DNA of 8,403 nt from Bacteroidota bacterium (GTDB lineage: Bacteria > Bacteroidota > Bacteroidia > Bacteroidales > GCA-2748055): assembly GCA_030642565.1 (NCBI GenBank), contig DAOWNM010000108.1, positions 1 through 8,403 on the forward strand, written 5' to 3'. How positions within the stretch are numbered: position 1 is the stretch's first letter; the number at the start of each line of letters is the position of its first letter. Positions 1-6,458 of the stretch are shown here, piece by piece. Below the pieces are notes generated by a model. That model had not been told where the DNA came from, ran no database searches, and worked only from the letters and a program-made list of their open reading frames with translations. The translations under genes were made by a program, and so were the position numbers.

Positions 1-398
1 AACGATTCGGACTGTCGCAACTTCACCAGCTTCGGGGCCGGGTGGGCCGTGGAGCCGACCAGTCATACTGCATCATGATGTCGGGTTATAAACTATCGGA
101 CGAGGGAAGAAAACGGATCGAGACCATGGTACGAACCAACGATGGGTTTGAAATAGCCGAGGTGGACCTGAAGCTGCGTGGACCCGGTGATATTGAGGGG
201 ACCCAGCAGAGTGGCGTTCCCTTCAACCTGAAGATCGCTCACCTGGGCAGAGACACCCAGATCCTCTATCTTGCACGCGATACTGCCGAAAATATCATTT
301 CAGAGGACCCTGAACTTCAGCTGGAAAAGAACTTTATCTTCGCCAAACACATCAAAAAAGGAAATCCCAACCGGATCGATTGGGGGAAAATTAGTTAA
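1..398 (+). CDS. recG: ATP-dependent DNA helicase RecG, C-terminal part (5' end outside window)
   Basis: RecG is a superfamily 2 helicase that remodels stalled replication forks and branched recombination intermediates. Only the last 131 residues are visible; the reading frame is open from base 3 and runs off the left edge. It begins inside helicase motif VI, with LHQLRGRVGRG encoded at about 24-56, which includes the arginine finger region. It then has the RecG-specific C-terminal segment, with EVDLKLRGPGDIEGTQQSG at about 160-216, diagnostic of RecG rather than of Mfd or PriA. The protein ends a normal distance after this motif, so the 3' end appears intact. An apparent start near base 42 is an internal GTG valine codon within motif VI and not a real start. 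The stop codon TAA at 396-398 lies 4 bp from the stop of the convergent lipoprotein gene. Confidence 0.95.
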   Translation, partial: RFGLSQLHQLRGRVGRGADQSYCIMMSGYKLSDEGRKRIETMVRTNDGFEIAEVDLKLRGPGDIEGTQQSGVPFNLKIAHLGRDTQILYLARDTAENIISEDPELQLEKNFIFAKHIKKGNPNRIDWGKIS

Positions 399-402
399 TG
401 AC

Positions 403-1464
403 CTATTGATCTTTGAGGCAACGAACCGAGAATCCCTGACTCATGTAGTTGTATTGCCGGTAGACCTGTTCTTTATTAAAATAGAGCGCTCTGTACCAGG
501 CCATATCTGTTCCACTCTCCTCAGTTGCCGTCCAGAAGGTGGCATACTGGCCCACACTGTAAAAAACACCTTTGACACCACGGAAGCCCCCGGGAATGGC
601 GGTAAAACCACTTGAATTGGTACCTCCTGTAATGGCACCATCCCAATGTGAAAAACCAGTCTCTTTTAACTGAACTCCCTCATCGGTACCACGCCAGTCA
701 TAGCTATCTGCCGTCGCCTGACTCATACCCAGGAACATTTCAAGTGCTTTCCATTCTGCATCACCCGGAATATGCCATCCATCAGGACATACTCCCTGAA
801 CACCGCTGGGAACACTGTCATTACCTGCGGTTCCGTTCATTGCTGCCGCCCAGGTGTACAACGCACCAGTAGTATCACTGTATTCAGTCAGGTTATCATA
901 CCAGCAATAGGCTTTACCGTCAGATTCCAGTGCATCCCATTCCGATTCATCGGTAACTGGTGGAATTACACTTCCGTCTGCATAGTGGATCACCTTCAGG
1001 TTCTCGGCCATCCATGTCTGATCACCAATCGCAATGGTCCCGTAGCTGTTCCCGTCAATGTCAGTCACCGTTCCATAGGTCAGGTCGGGATTAAATCCTC
1101 CAGGTGTGTCCACCAGAACAACAATATTAACAGCAACAGCCTTCTCTTCATTATCTGAGGCCACTGCACTTACAACGTGCTTCCCCACTTCAGTTTCTGC
1201 AGTGTTCCATTCATATTCGTAAGAAGATGCTTCTGTCTGCCCCACCTCTTCACCATCAATATAAAGCACTATCTCTGTGATGGAACCGTCTTTATCGTCT
1301 GCTTTCACCAAAATAGTTACCTGATCCCCCTGCATAACCGTCTCTCCGTCCACCGGGTTCACTATTTCACATGTGGGTGCTTCATTCTCTTTCTCCTTGC
1401 AAGAAGAGATAAGTACCAAGGGAATCATACAAACAGCCAGTAAAACAATATTGATTTTTCTCAT
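403..1464 (-). CDS. Lipoprotein with Ig-like domain and FISUMP (Fibrobacter succinogenes major paralogous) domain
   Basis: Predicted 353-residue exported lipoprotein of unknown function. Residues 1-22 form a lipoprotein signal: MRKIN, a hydrophobic stretch, and a lipobox I-S-S-C with the lipidated cysteine at residue 22. The cysteine is followed by KEKENE, a charged stretch resembling the Bacteroidota lipoprotein export signal for surface display (inference). Residues about 29-118 look like a bacterial Ig-like domain of the Big_7 type (NPVDGETV, DDKDGSITEIVLYIDG, YEYEWNT). Residues about 133-350 match the FISUMP domain: DIDGNSYGTIAIGDQTWMAENLK, then VCPDGWHIPGDAEW at about 225-238, and a C-terminal FSVRCLKD. 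Cysteines 187, 226 and 349 could form disulphides outside the cytoplasm. I chose ATG at 1464 because it puts the signal peptide at the N-terminus; the frame is open 46 codons further upstream, but that extension lacks a sensible signal sequence. FISUMP proteins are usually large paralogous families of unknown role. Confidence 0.85.
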   Translation of the reverse strand: MRKINIVLLAVCMIPLVLISSCKEKENEAPTCEIVNPVDGETVMQGDQVTILVKADDKDGSITEIVLYIDGEEVGQTEASSYEYEWNTAETEVGKHVVSAVASDNEEKAVAVNIVVLVDTPGGFNPDLTYGTVTDIDGNSYGTIAIGDQTWMAENLKVIHYADGSVIPPVTDESEWDALESDGKAYCWYDNLTEYSDTTGALYTWAAAMNGTAGNDSVPSGVQGVCPDGWHIPGDAEWKALEMFLGMSQATADSYDWRGTDEGVQLKETGFSHWDGAITGGTNSSGFTAIPGGFRGVKGVFYSVGQYATFWTATEESGTDMAWYRALYFNKEQVYRQYNYMSQGFSVRCLKDQ

Positions 1465-1534
1465 ATCACAACCTGTTATATTTAAACGTTCCCGCATAAT
1501 GATTGGCAGATATTTTTGACTCCAAAAACTGCGC

Positions 1535-1542
1535 CAAAGTAA
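1535..1542 (-). promoter_or_regulatory. Candidate Bacteroidota -7 box for the FISUMP lipoprotein gene
   Basis: On the - strand this reads TTACTTTG, 7 of 8 positions of the Bacteroidota primary sigma consensus TAnnTTTG. Transcription would start near 1528-1531, giving a leader of about 65 bases before the ATG at 1464. No convincing TTTG -33 element sits at the usual 19-21 bp spacing; a TTTTG lies only about 11 bp upstream. The call therefore rests on the -7 box and its location alone. Confidence 0.4.
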
Positions 1543-1677
1543 CAAGAATAATCCAAAACGGACTATCAATCCCTGATGAAAGAGTCTATTTCCAGGGAGC
1601 ATTATTTAAATCGAAAATAAATAGCTGAGAAAAAAGATTAATATATCCTTCAGCACATGAGATTCATCCAACATCAA

Positions 1678-1685
1678 TAATTTTG
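1678..1685 (+). promoter_or_regulatory. Candidate -7 box for the rseC-rnf operon
   Basis: TAATTTTG matches the TAnnTTTG consensus at all fixed positions. It ends 5 bases before the ATG at 1691, so the predicted transcription start falls at or within a few bases of the start codon, giving an almost leaderless message. No clear -33 TTTG is visible 19-21 bp upstream, so the match could be chance in AT-rich DNA. This is the only box matching all fixed consensus positions that I noticed just ahead of the operon. Confidence 0.35.
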
Positions 1686-1690
1686 TGTTC

Positions 1691-2107
1691 ATGATTGAGC
1701 ACGAGGGTATAATCGACCATATTGATGGAGATGTGGCACATGTAAGAATTGAAAGTGTCTCTGCATGTGCCTCCTGTCATGCCAAAGGGGTTTGCAGTGC
1801 TGCCGACCAGGAAGAGAAATTCCTGGATGTTCCCCTGCATGGCGCCAATTACCGGCAGGGAGACCTTGTTTATGTTCAGGTATCGAAACGACTGGGCTTC
1901 AAAGCGGTTGCCCTGGGTTACGTCTACCCATTCCTGCTGTTGATGATCGTACTGGTGGGTCTGCTCGCCGCAGGAGCGGGGGAGCTAAAGGCTGGTAGTT
2001 TTGCCCTGCTGTCGATCGTTCCCTACTACCTGATGCTCTATCTGTTCCGGAATCGAATATCATCCACTTTTACATTTAGCATAAAGAAAACTTTCACTGT
2101 GCAATGA
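1691..2107 (+). CDS. rseC: RseC/MucC family membrane protein, first gene of the rnf operon
   Basis: RseC-type proteins are small inner-membrane proteins. In E. coli, RseC acts with the Rsx (Rnf-like) complex in reducing the iron-sulfur regulator SoxR and also modulates sigma-E; in Bacteroidota the exact role is unknown. The predicted 138-residue protein has an N-terminal domain beginning EHEGIIDHIDGDVAHVRIE. A cysteine cluster follows, C26-x2-C29-x5-C35 (CASCHAKGVC), then two predicted membrane helices at about 72-96 and 101-119. This layout and the length fit the family. I chose the ATG at 1691; a GTG at 1685 in the same frame would add two residues, but it overlaps the candidate -7 box and gives no better start. 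There is no Shine-Dalgarno sequence. The stop overlaps the rnfB start as ATGA (2104-2107), indicating translational coupling and a role linked to Rnf, perhaps in cluster assembly or redox maintenance (inference). Confidence 0.88.
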   Translation: MIEHEGIIDHIDGDVAHVRIESVSACASCHAKGVCSAADQEEKFLDVPLHGANYRQGDLVYVQVSKRLGFKAVALGYVYPFLLLMIVLVGLLAAGAGELKAGSFALLSIVPYYLMLYLFRNRISSTFTFSIKKTFTVQ

Positions 2108-2958
2108 GCCAGATTATAATTTATACCATTATCACACTGGTTGCCATAGGGGCTGCTGCTGCCATTATTCTCTACTTTGTAGCTCAGAAATTCAAAGTAT
2201 ATGAAGATCCGCGCATCAACGAGGTGGAAATGGCCCTCCCTGCAGCCAATTGTGGTGGATGCGGATTTCCCGGCTGCCACAATTTTGCAGAAACGCTGGT
2301 AAAATCCGATTCCTGGGATGATCTTTTCTGCCCTGTGGGTGGAAACGAAACCATGTCAAAAGTAGCTGCTATCCTGGGAAGAGAAGCCATCGAACAGGCA
2401 CCAAAAGTAGCTGTTGTCAGATGCAACGGCACACCCGAATTCAGGCCCCGGGTCACTGAATACGATGGTGCACCCACCTGTGCAATTGCACACAGTCTCT
2501 ACTCGGGCGAGGGGGGATGTCCCCACGGTTGCCTGGGCTTGGGAGATTGTGTGGTAGTATGCGATTTTGATGCCATCCATATGGATCCGGTCACTGACCT
2601 GCCTGTGGTGGTGGATGATAAATGTACTGCCTGTGGAGCTTGTGTGGAGGCGTGTCCCAGGGATATCATCGAGCTTCGGAAAAAGAATAAAAAGGACCGG
2701 AAAATATTTGTAAGCTGCATCAATGAGGAGAAGGGTGCCGTGGCAAAGAAAAATTGCAGTGTGGCCTGCATTGGGTGTGCTAAATGCTTTAAAGTTTGTC
2801 CCTATGAAGCCATCACCATGGAAAATAATAAGGCCTTTATCGACTCCGAAAAATGCAAATTATGTCGTAAATGTGTGGTCGTATGTCCCACTAATGCCAT
2901 CCTTGAACTCAACTTTCCACCCAGGAAAACAGATAAAATAGAAACCGATGAGTCTTAA
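2104..2958 (+). CDS. rnfB: Ferredoxin:NAD+ oxidoreductase subunit B (RnfB), long multi-cluster form
   Basis: RnfB is the ferredoxin-side electron entry subunit of the Rnf complex, anchored in the membrane with its soluble domain in the cytoplasm. The 284-residue protein starts with one membrane helix (about 4-26). The N-terminal [4Fe-4S] domain follows, with NCGGCGFPGC (C50, C53, C58) plus C76. After it come C139, C143, C149 and C153 in a CLGLGDC-type motif, then three standard CxxCxxCxxxC motifs: C174/177/180/184, C222/225/228/232 and C251/254/257/261. This suggests five [4Fe-4S] clusters, more than in the short E. coli RsxB. C107, C126, C205 and C218 are additional cysteines; C205 and C218 are in positions I recall from clostridial-type RnfB. 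The start overlaps the rseC stop by 4 bases and the end overlaps the rnfC start by 11 bases, so translation of the three genes is probably coupled. Confidence 0.96.
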   Translation: MSQIIIYTIITLVAIGAAAAIILYFVAQKFKVYEDPRINEVEMALPAANCGGCGFPGCHNFAETLVKSDSWDDLFCPVGGNETMSKVAAILGREAIEQAPKVAVVRCNGTPEFRPRVTEYDGAPTCAIAHSLYSGEGGCPHGCLGLGDCVVVCDFDAIHMDPVTDLPVVVDDKCTACGACVEACPRDIIELRKKNKKDRKIFVSCINEEKGAVAKKNCSVACIGCAKCFKVCPYEAITMENNKAFIDSEKCKLCRKCVVVCPTNAILELNFPPRKTDKIETDES

Positions 2959-4282
2959 AACATTTTCCAGGGGTGGTGTGCATCCCCCCGAATATAAATT
3001 ATCGGCAGGCAAAACCATTATAGAACTACCCCCTCCTGAAGTAGCTGTAATCCCCTTGTCGCAGCACCTGGGTGCCCCAGCTAAAGTGCTTGTGAATCGT
3101 GGCGACCAGGTGAAAGTGGGGCAGATGATTGCTCAGGCTGCAGGATTCGTTTCCACCAATATCCACTCCTCAGTTTCAGGGAAAGTGCTGAAAGTGGATC
3201 AGTTTATGGACAGCTCGGGATACCGTAAAATGGCGGTGCAGATCCAGGTGGAGGGCGACCAGTGGCTGGAGACCATTGACCGGTCGGACGACCTGGTACG
3301 AAATTCAGTGCTTCCTGCAGAAGATATACGTAAAAAGATCCTGGAAGCAGGGATCGTCGGACTGGGCGGAGCCACCTTTCCCAGCCACGTAAAACTGATG
3401 GTTCCCCAGGGTAAGACCGCAGAATACCTGATAATCAACGGGGTGGAGTGTGAACCCTATCTAACGGCCGATCACTCGCTGATGATGGAGCGCACCGAAG
3501 AGTTATTCTCTGGAATACAGCTTCTGATGAAAGGACTGGGAGTAGAGAAAGCAATCATCGGAATTGAGATCAACAAACCGGATGCCATTGAGAAGATGAA
3601 GCAGTTGGTCCAGGGGAGCAGTGTGACTGTACAGGGATTAAAGGTAAAATATCCCCAGGGAGGAGAAAAACAGCTTGTTCATGCATTGCTGAAAAGAGAG
3701 GTTCCCTCGGGCGGATTGCCCATCGATGTGGGTGTGGTGGTATTTAATGTGGGTACCACACTTGCTGCCTATGAAGCGGTCATGAAAAACCGGCCCCTGA
3801 TCGACAGGGTGGTTACAGTAACAGGCAAATCGCTGGAGAAACCCTCTAATTTTTTGGTAAGGATCGGCACACCTGTCTCCTCTCTTATTGAGAAGGCAGG
3901 AGGGGTGCCCGACGATACAGCCAAGGTTATCAATGGCGGTCCCATGATGGGGAAAGCCCTGCCGACACTTGATATCCCCATTGTAAAGGGAAGCTCAGGA
4001 ATTCTTCTGATCAATAAGAATGAAGCCAGGCGCAGAGAGGTAAAACCCTGTATCCGCTGCACAAAATGCGTCACTGTATGTCCCATGGGGCTGGAACCCT
4101 ACCTGTTGATGACCCTTTCCGAAAAGGCCCTCTATGACCGTATGGAGCCGGAGAAGGTGATGGACTGTATTGAATGCGGAAGCTGCAGTTATACCTGTCC
4201 CTCTTCACGTCCTCTGCTCGACTATATCAGGCTGGGGAAAGCAGAAGTTGGTAAAATCATGAGAGCACGAAAAGCTGTTTAA
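2948..4282 (+). CDS. rnfC: Ferredoxin:NAD+ oxidoreductase subunit C (RnfC), NADH-side subunit
   Basis: RnfC is the peripheral cytoplasmic subunit that binds NAD(H) and FMN and relays electrons between the NAD site and the rest of the complex. The 444-residue protein opens with GGVHPPEYK and a barrel-sandwich region (about 1-105; GxxVSGKV). The nucleotide-binding domain shared with complex I NuoF follows: AGIVGLGGATFPSHVK (about 134-149) and IINGVECEPYL (about 162-172). An SLBB-like segment lies around 285-330. Two [4Fe-4S] motifs close the protein: C368/371/374/378 and C407/410/413/417. It lacks the long alanine/lysine-rich C-terminal extension of E. coli RsxC, which is usual for Rnf of anaerobes. 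Its ATG lies within the end of rnfB (11 bp overlap), and 18 bp separate its stop from rnfD. Confidence 0.96.
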   Translation: MSLKTFSRGGVHPPEYKLSAGKTIIELPPPEVAVIPLSQHLGAPAKVLVNRGDQVKVGQMIAQAAGFVSTNIHSSVSGKVLKVDQFMDSSGYRKMAVQIQVEGDQWLETIDRSDDLVRNSVLPAEDIRKKILEAGIVGLGGATFPSHVKLMVPQGKTAEYLIINGVECEPYLTADHSLMMERTEELFSGIQLLMKGLGVEKAIIGIEINKPDAIEKMKQLVQGSSVTVQGLKVKYPQGGEKQLVHALLKREVPSGGLPIDVGVVVFNVGTTLAAYEAVMKNRPLIDRVVTVTGKSLEKPSNFLVRIGTPVSSLIEKAGGVPDDTAKVINGGPMMGKALPTLDIPIVKGSSGILLINKNEARRREVKPCIRCTKCVTVCPMGLEPYLLMTLSEKALYDRMEPEKVMDCIECGSCSYTCPSSRPLLDYIRLGKAEVGKIMRARKAV

Positions 4283-4300
4283 GAAATCATATCCACTGAG

Positions 4301-5293
4301 ATGAATAAATTCATTGTATCACCATCACCACATGCCTATACGGGCGAATCGGTTCCGAAACTGATGTATGGGGTGATTATTTCACTGCTTCCGGCACTGG
4401 CTGTTTCGGTCTACTATTTCGGGATCGGGATGATCATCGTAACCACTGTTTCGGTAACATCCGCTATCCTGTTCGAGTACCTGATCCAGCGCTATATGAT
4501 GAAGGTAAAACCTACCCACCTGGATGGTTCTGCCTTGCTGACAGGTCTGTTGCTGGCCTTCTGTCTTCCGGCCAATATTCCATTCTGGATGGTGATGATC
4601 GGTGCACTGGCAGCAGTAGGGATCGGCAAGATGACCTTTGGAGGCCTGGGGAACAATATCTTTAATCCGGCACTGGTGGGCCGTGTGTTCCTCTTTATCT
4701 CCTTCCCAGTGGCTATGACTGCCTGGCCCGAACCGGGACAGTGGATGCACTATACCGATGCAGTGACCGGTGCCACCCCGCTGGGATTGATGAAAGAGGG
4801 CCTGGTAAATAAAACAGTTGGAGAGATCATGCCCGAAGTGCCATCCTTCCTTCACCTCCTGATGGGTAAGACCATGGGTTCGGCAGGAGAGGTCTCTGCA
4901 CTGGCCCTGCTGCTTGGGATGCTATACATGATGTGCCGAAAGATCATCTCCTGGCACATTCCGCTTACCATCCTGGCCACCGTAGCTATCTTTACCGGGA
5001 TCCTCTGGCTGGCCAATCCCGACCGTTTTGCCGATCCTCTCTTCCACCTGCTTACCGGGGGACTCATGCTGGGGGCCATCTACATGGCCACCGATTACGT
5101 CACCTCACCTATGAGCCATAAAGGCATGATTATCTACGGTGTGGGGATCGGGATCGTGACGGTGCTGATCCGTGTCTTTGGGGCCTATCCCGAAGGGGTA
5201 CAGTTTGCCATTCTGATCTTCAACGGTTTCACTCCGCTGATCAATAAATTTGTCAAACCTAAACGTTTTGGAAAGGAGGTGAAACATGGCTAA
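4301..5293 (+). CDS. rnfD: Ferredoxin:NAD+ oxidoreductase subunit D (RnfD), flavinylated membrane subunit
   Basis: RnfD is an integral membrane subunit of the NqrB/RnfD family that carries covalently bound FMN and contributes to the ion pathway. The 330-residue product begins FIVSPSPHAYTGESVPKLM, typical of RnfD, and has several hydrophobic segments (for example about 22-60, 78-108, 125-140, 198-240 and 250-310). The flavinylation motif is VTGATPLG at 155-162, so threonine 159 should be linked to FMN by ApbE, which is not encoded in this window. Other family signatures are HLDGSALLTGLLLAFCLP (73-90), GGLGNNIFNPALVGR (114-128) and ATDYVTSPMS (263-272). The start has no Shine-Dalgarno sequence. 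The 3' end overlaps rnfG by 8 bp and contains that gene's strong ribosome binding site. Confidence 0.96.
   Translation: MNKFIVSPSPHAYTGESVPKLMYGVIISLLPALAVSVYYFGIGMIIVTTVSVTSAILFEYLIQRYMMKVKPTHLDGSALLTGLLLAFCLPANIPFWMVMIGALAAVGIGKMTFGGLGNNIFNPALVGRVFLFISFPVAMTAWPEPGQWMHYTDAVTGATPLGLMKEGLVNKTVGEIMPEVPSFLHLLMGKTMGSAGEVSALALLLGMLYMMCRKIISWHIPLTILATVAIFTGILWLANPDRFADPLFHLLTGGLMLGAIYMATDYVTSPMSHKGMIIYGVGIGIVTVLIRVFGAYPEGVQFAILIFNGFTPLINKFVKPKRFGKEVKHG
5271..5282 (+). promoter_or_regulatory. Extended Shine-Dalgarno sequence for rnfG, inside the end of rnfD
   Basis: GAAAGGAGGTGA lies with its GGAGG core 6 bases before the rnfG ATG at 5286. It matches the complement of a typical 16S rRNA 3' tail over about 11-12 bases. 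It also encodes the K-E-V segment near the RnfD C-terminus. None of the other starts in the window shows a comparable site. Confidence 0.75.
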
Positions 5294-5867
5294 AAAGGAA
5301 TCAACATTTCTGAGTATGGTGTCCACCCTCTTTATGGTTACGCTGGTGGCAGCCGGACTGCTGGGATCGGTCTTTGCCCTCACCAAGGAGCCCATCCGCC
5401 TGGCCGAACTAAAGAAAAAAAACGAGGCCATCCAGGTGGTGGTGCCCGGCTTTGACAACGAGCCCTCCCAGGAGGTGGAACGCATGTTTGTAGATGGCGA
5501 CAGCCTCTACCTCTATACAGCCCGAAAGGGTGAGGAGATTCTGGGAACCGCTGTAGAGACCTTTACCAACAAGGGGTTCAGCGGACAGTTTAAACTGATG
5601 GTGGGATTTGCCCCCGATGGCTCCATCATCGATATTGCTGTAATTAAACATGCAGAGACACCCGGACTGGGCGATAAGATGGAGAAGAGCAAATCAGATT
5701 TCAGTGTACAGTTTATGGGCAAACACCCCGACAGCTATAACCTGACTGTAACCAAGGACAGGGGCGATGTGGATGCCATTACAGCCTCAACCATCACCTC
5801 CAGGGCATACTGTGATGCAGTAACTCGGGCCTATGGAGCATTTGTAGAAAGTCAAAAAGCAGATTGA
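5286..5867 (+). CDS. rnfG: Ferredoxin:NAD+ oxidoreductase subunit G (RnfG), FMN-binding subunit
   Basis: RnfG (NqrC/RnfG family, FMN-bind domain) carries a covalent FMN on the outer side of the membrane and passes electrons within the Rnf complex. The 193-residue protein has a single N-terminal membrane helix (about 10-32). The FMN-binding domain follows, with GFSGQFKLMVGFAPDG (97-112) and KHAETPGLGDKM (121-132). The flavin attachment motif is DAITASTITS (163-172); threonine 169 is the expected phosphoester site. The motif reads T-A-S-T rather than the usual S/T-G-A-T; I believe this variant occurs in other Bacteroidota, but I could not check it. The start overlaps rnfD by 8 bp and is preceded by an unusually strong Shine-Dalgarno sequence. 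The stop is 1 bp before the rnfE ATG. Confidence 0.95.
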   Translation: MAKKESTFLSMVSTLFMVTLVAAGLLGSVFALTKEPIRLAELKKKNEAIQVVVPGFDNEPSQEVERMFVDGDSLYLYTARKGEEILGTAVETFTNKGFSGQFKLMVGFAPDGSIIDIAVIKHAETPGLGDKMEKSKSDFSVQFMGKHPDSYNLTVTKDRGDVDAITASTITSRAYCDAVTRAYGAFVESQKAD

Positions 5868-5868
5868 T

Positions 5869-6456
5869 ATGAACCCGTGGAAGAATTTTAGCAAAGGATT
5901 TATCAAGGAGAATGCGGTATTCGTGTTGTTCCTGGGATTGTGCCCCACACTCGGGGTGACTACCTCGGCTACCAACGGATTAGGGATGGGACTGGCCACC
6001 ACCTTTGTGCTGGTGATGTCCAACCTGGTGGTCTCGCTGGTGAAAAACCTGATCCCCGACAAGGTGCGGATTCCAGCCTTTATTGTGATCATTGCCACTT
6101 TTGTAACGGTGGTTGAACTGGTGATGAAAGGGTATGTGCCCGCCCTGTTCGATGCACTGGGGCTCTTTATACCGCTTATCGTGGTCAACTGCGTGGTATT
6201 GGGAAGGGCTGAAGCCTTTGCCTCCAAAAATACGATCTGGTCCTCCCTGGTGGATGGTGCCGGAATGGGTCTGGGATTCACCATGGCACTCACCGTTCTG
6301 GGAGCTGTCAGGGAACTCCTGGGCAGCGGAGCATTCTTTGGAATGAAACTGATCAGCGGCGATGCCATGCTGCTCTTTATCCTTCCTCCGGGTGCCTTTT
6401 TAGCCCTGGGCTACCTGCTTGTTCTTGCCAATATGATTAAAGAAAAAACCTCCTGA
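5869..6456 (+). CDS. rnfE: Ferredoxin:NAD+ oxidoreductase subunit E (RnfE)
   Basis: RnfE is an integral membrane subunit of the NqrD/RnfE family that pairs with RnfA in the membrane core. The 195-residue length is slightly short of some homologues but within the family range. It starts NFSKGFIKENAVFVLFLGLCPTLGV, the RnfE signature, and has about six hydrophobic segments. Cysteine 25 in GLCPTLGV and cysteine 108 in VNCVVLGRAEAFAS are the conserved pair that, with the equivalent pair in RnfA, is known in the Nqr/Rnf family to ligate an iron or [2Fe-2S] centre within the membrane. LGRAEAFAS distinguishes RnfE from RnfA. The gene starts 1 bp after the rnfG stop and ends 2 bp before the rnfA start, with no Shine-Dalgarno sequence. 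An antisense open frame across most of it is a codon-use shadow. Confidence 0.95.
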   Translation: MNPWKNFSKGFIKENAVFVLFLGLCPTLGVTTSATNGLGMGLATTFVLVMSNLVVSLVKNLIPDKVRIPAFIVIIATFVTVVELVMKGYVPALFDALGLFIPLIVVNCVVLGRAEAFASKNTIWSSLVDGAGMGLGFTMALTVLGAVRELLGSGAFFGMKLISGDAMLLFILPPGAFLALGYLLVLANMIKEKTS

Positions 6457-6458
6457 CC

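Larger units (their letters stand above)
1465..1690. other. Divergent intergenic region between the FISUMP lipoprotein gene and rseC-rnf
   Basis: These 226 bases, AT-rich especially from about 1600 to 1685, separate two divergently transcribed genes and should hold the promoters for both. I see one TAnnTTTG-like box for each direction (given separately). I see no convincing coding sequence, terminator hairpin, riboswitch fold or operator dyad here. The open frame covering 1465-1602 on the - strand is only an upstream extension of the lipoprotein frame. Confidence 0.6.

Noticed and set aside
648..1158. Overlapping open frames on the + strand opposite the lipoprotein gene
   Set aside because: They show no signal, domain or ribosome binding site, and the - strand frame has clear Ig-like and FISUMP sequence.
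1465..1602. N-terminal extension of the lipoprotein frame by 46 codons
   Set aside because: It would bury the lipoprotein signal inside the protein, and it overlaps the candidate promoter. The start at 1464 gives a proper signal peptide.
4382..4855. 157-codon antisense open frame opposite rnfD
   Set aside because: The product is rich in His, Gln and Cys without domain structure and mirrors the hydrophobic codons of rnfD.
5787..6368. 193-codon antisense open frame opposite rnfG and rnfE
   Set aside because: It lies entirely opposite well-supported genes, its product is low-complexity with many Ser/Thr/Pro, and it resembles no family. It is a codon-use shadow.
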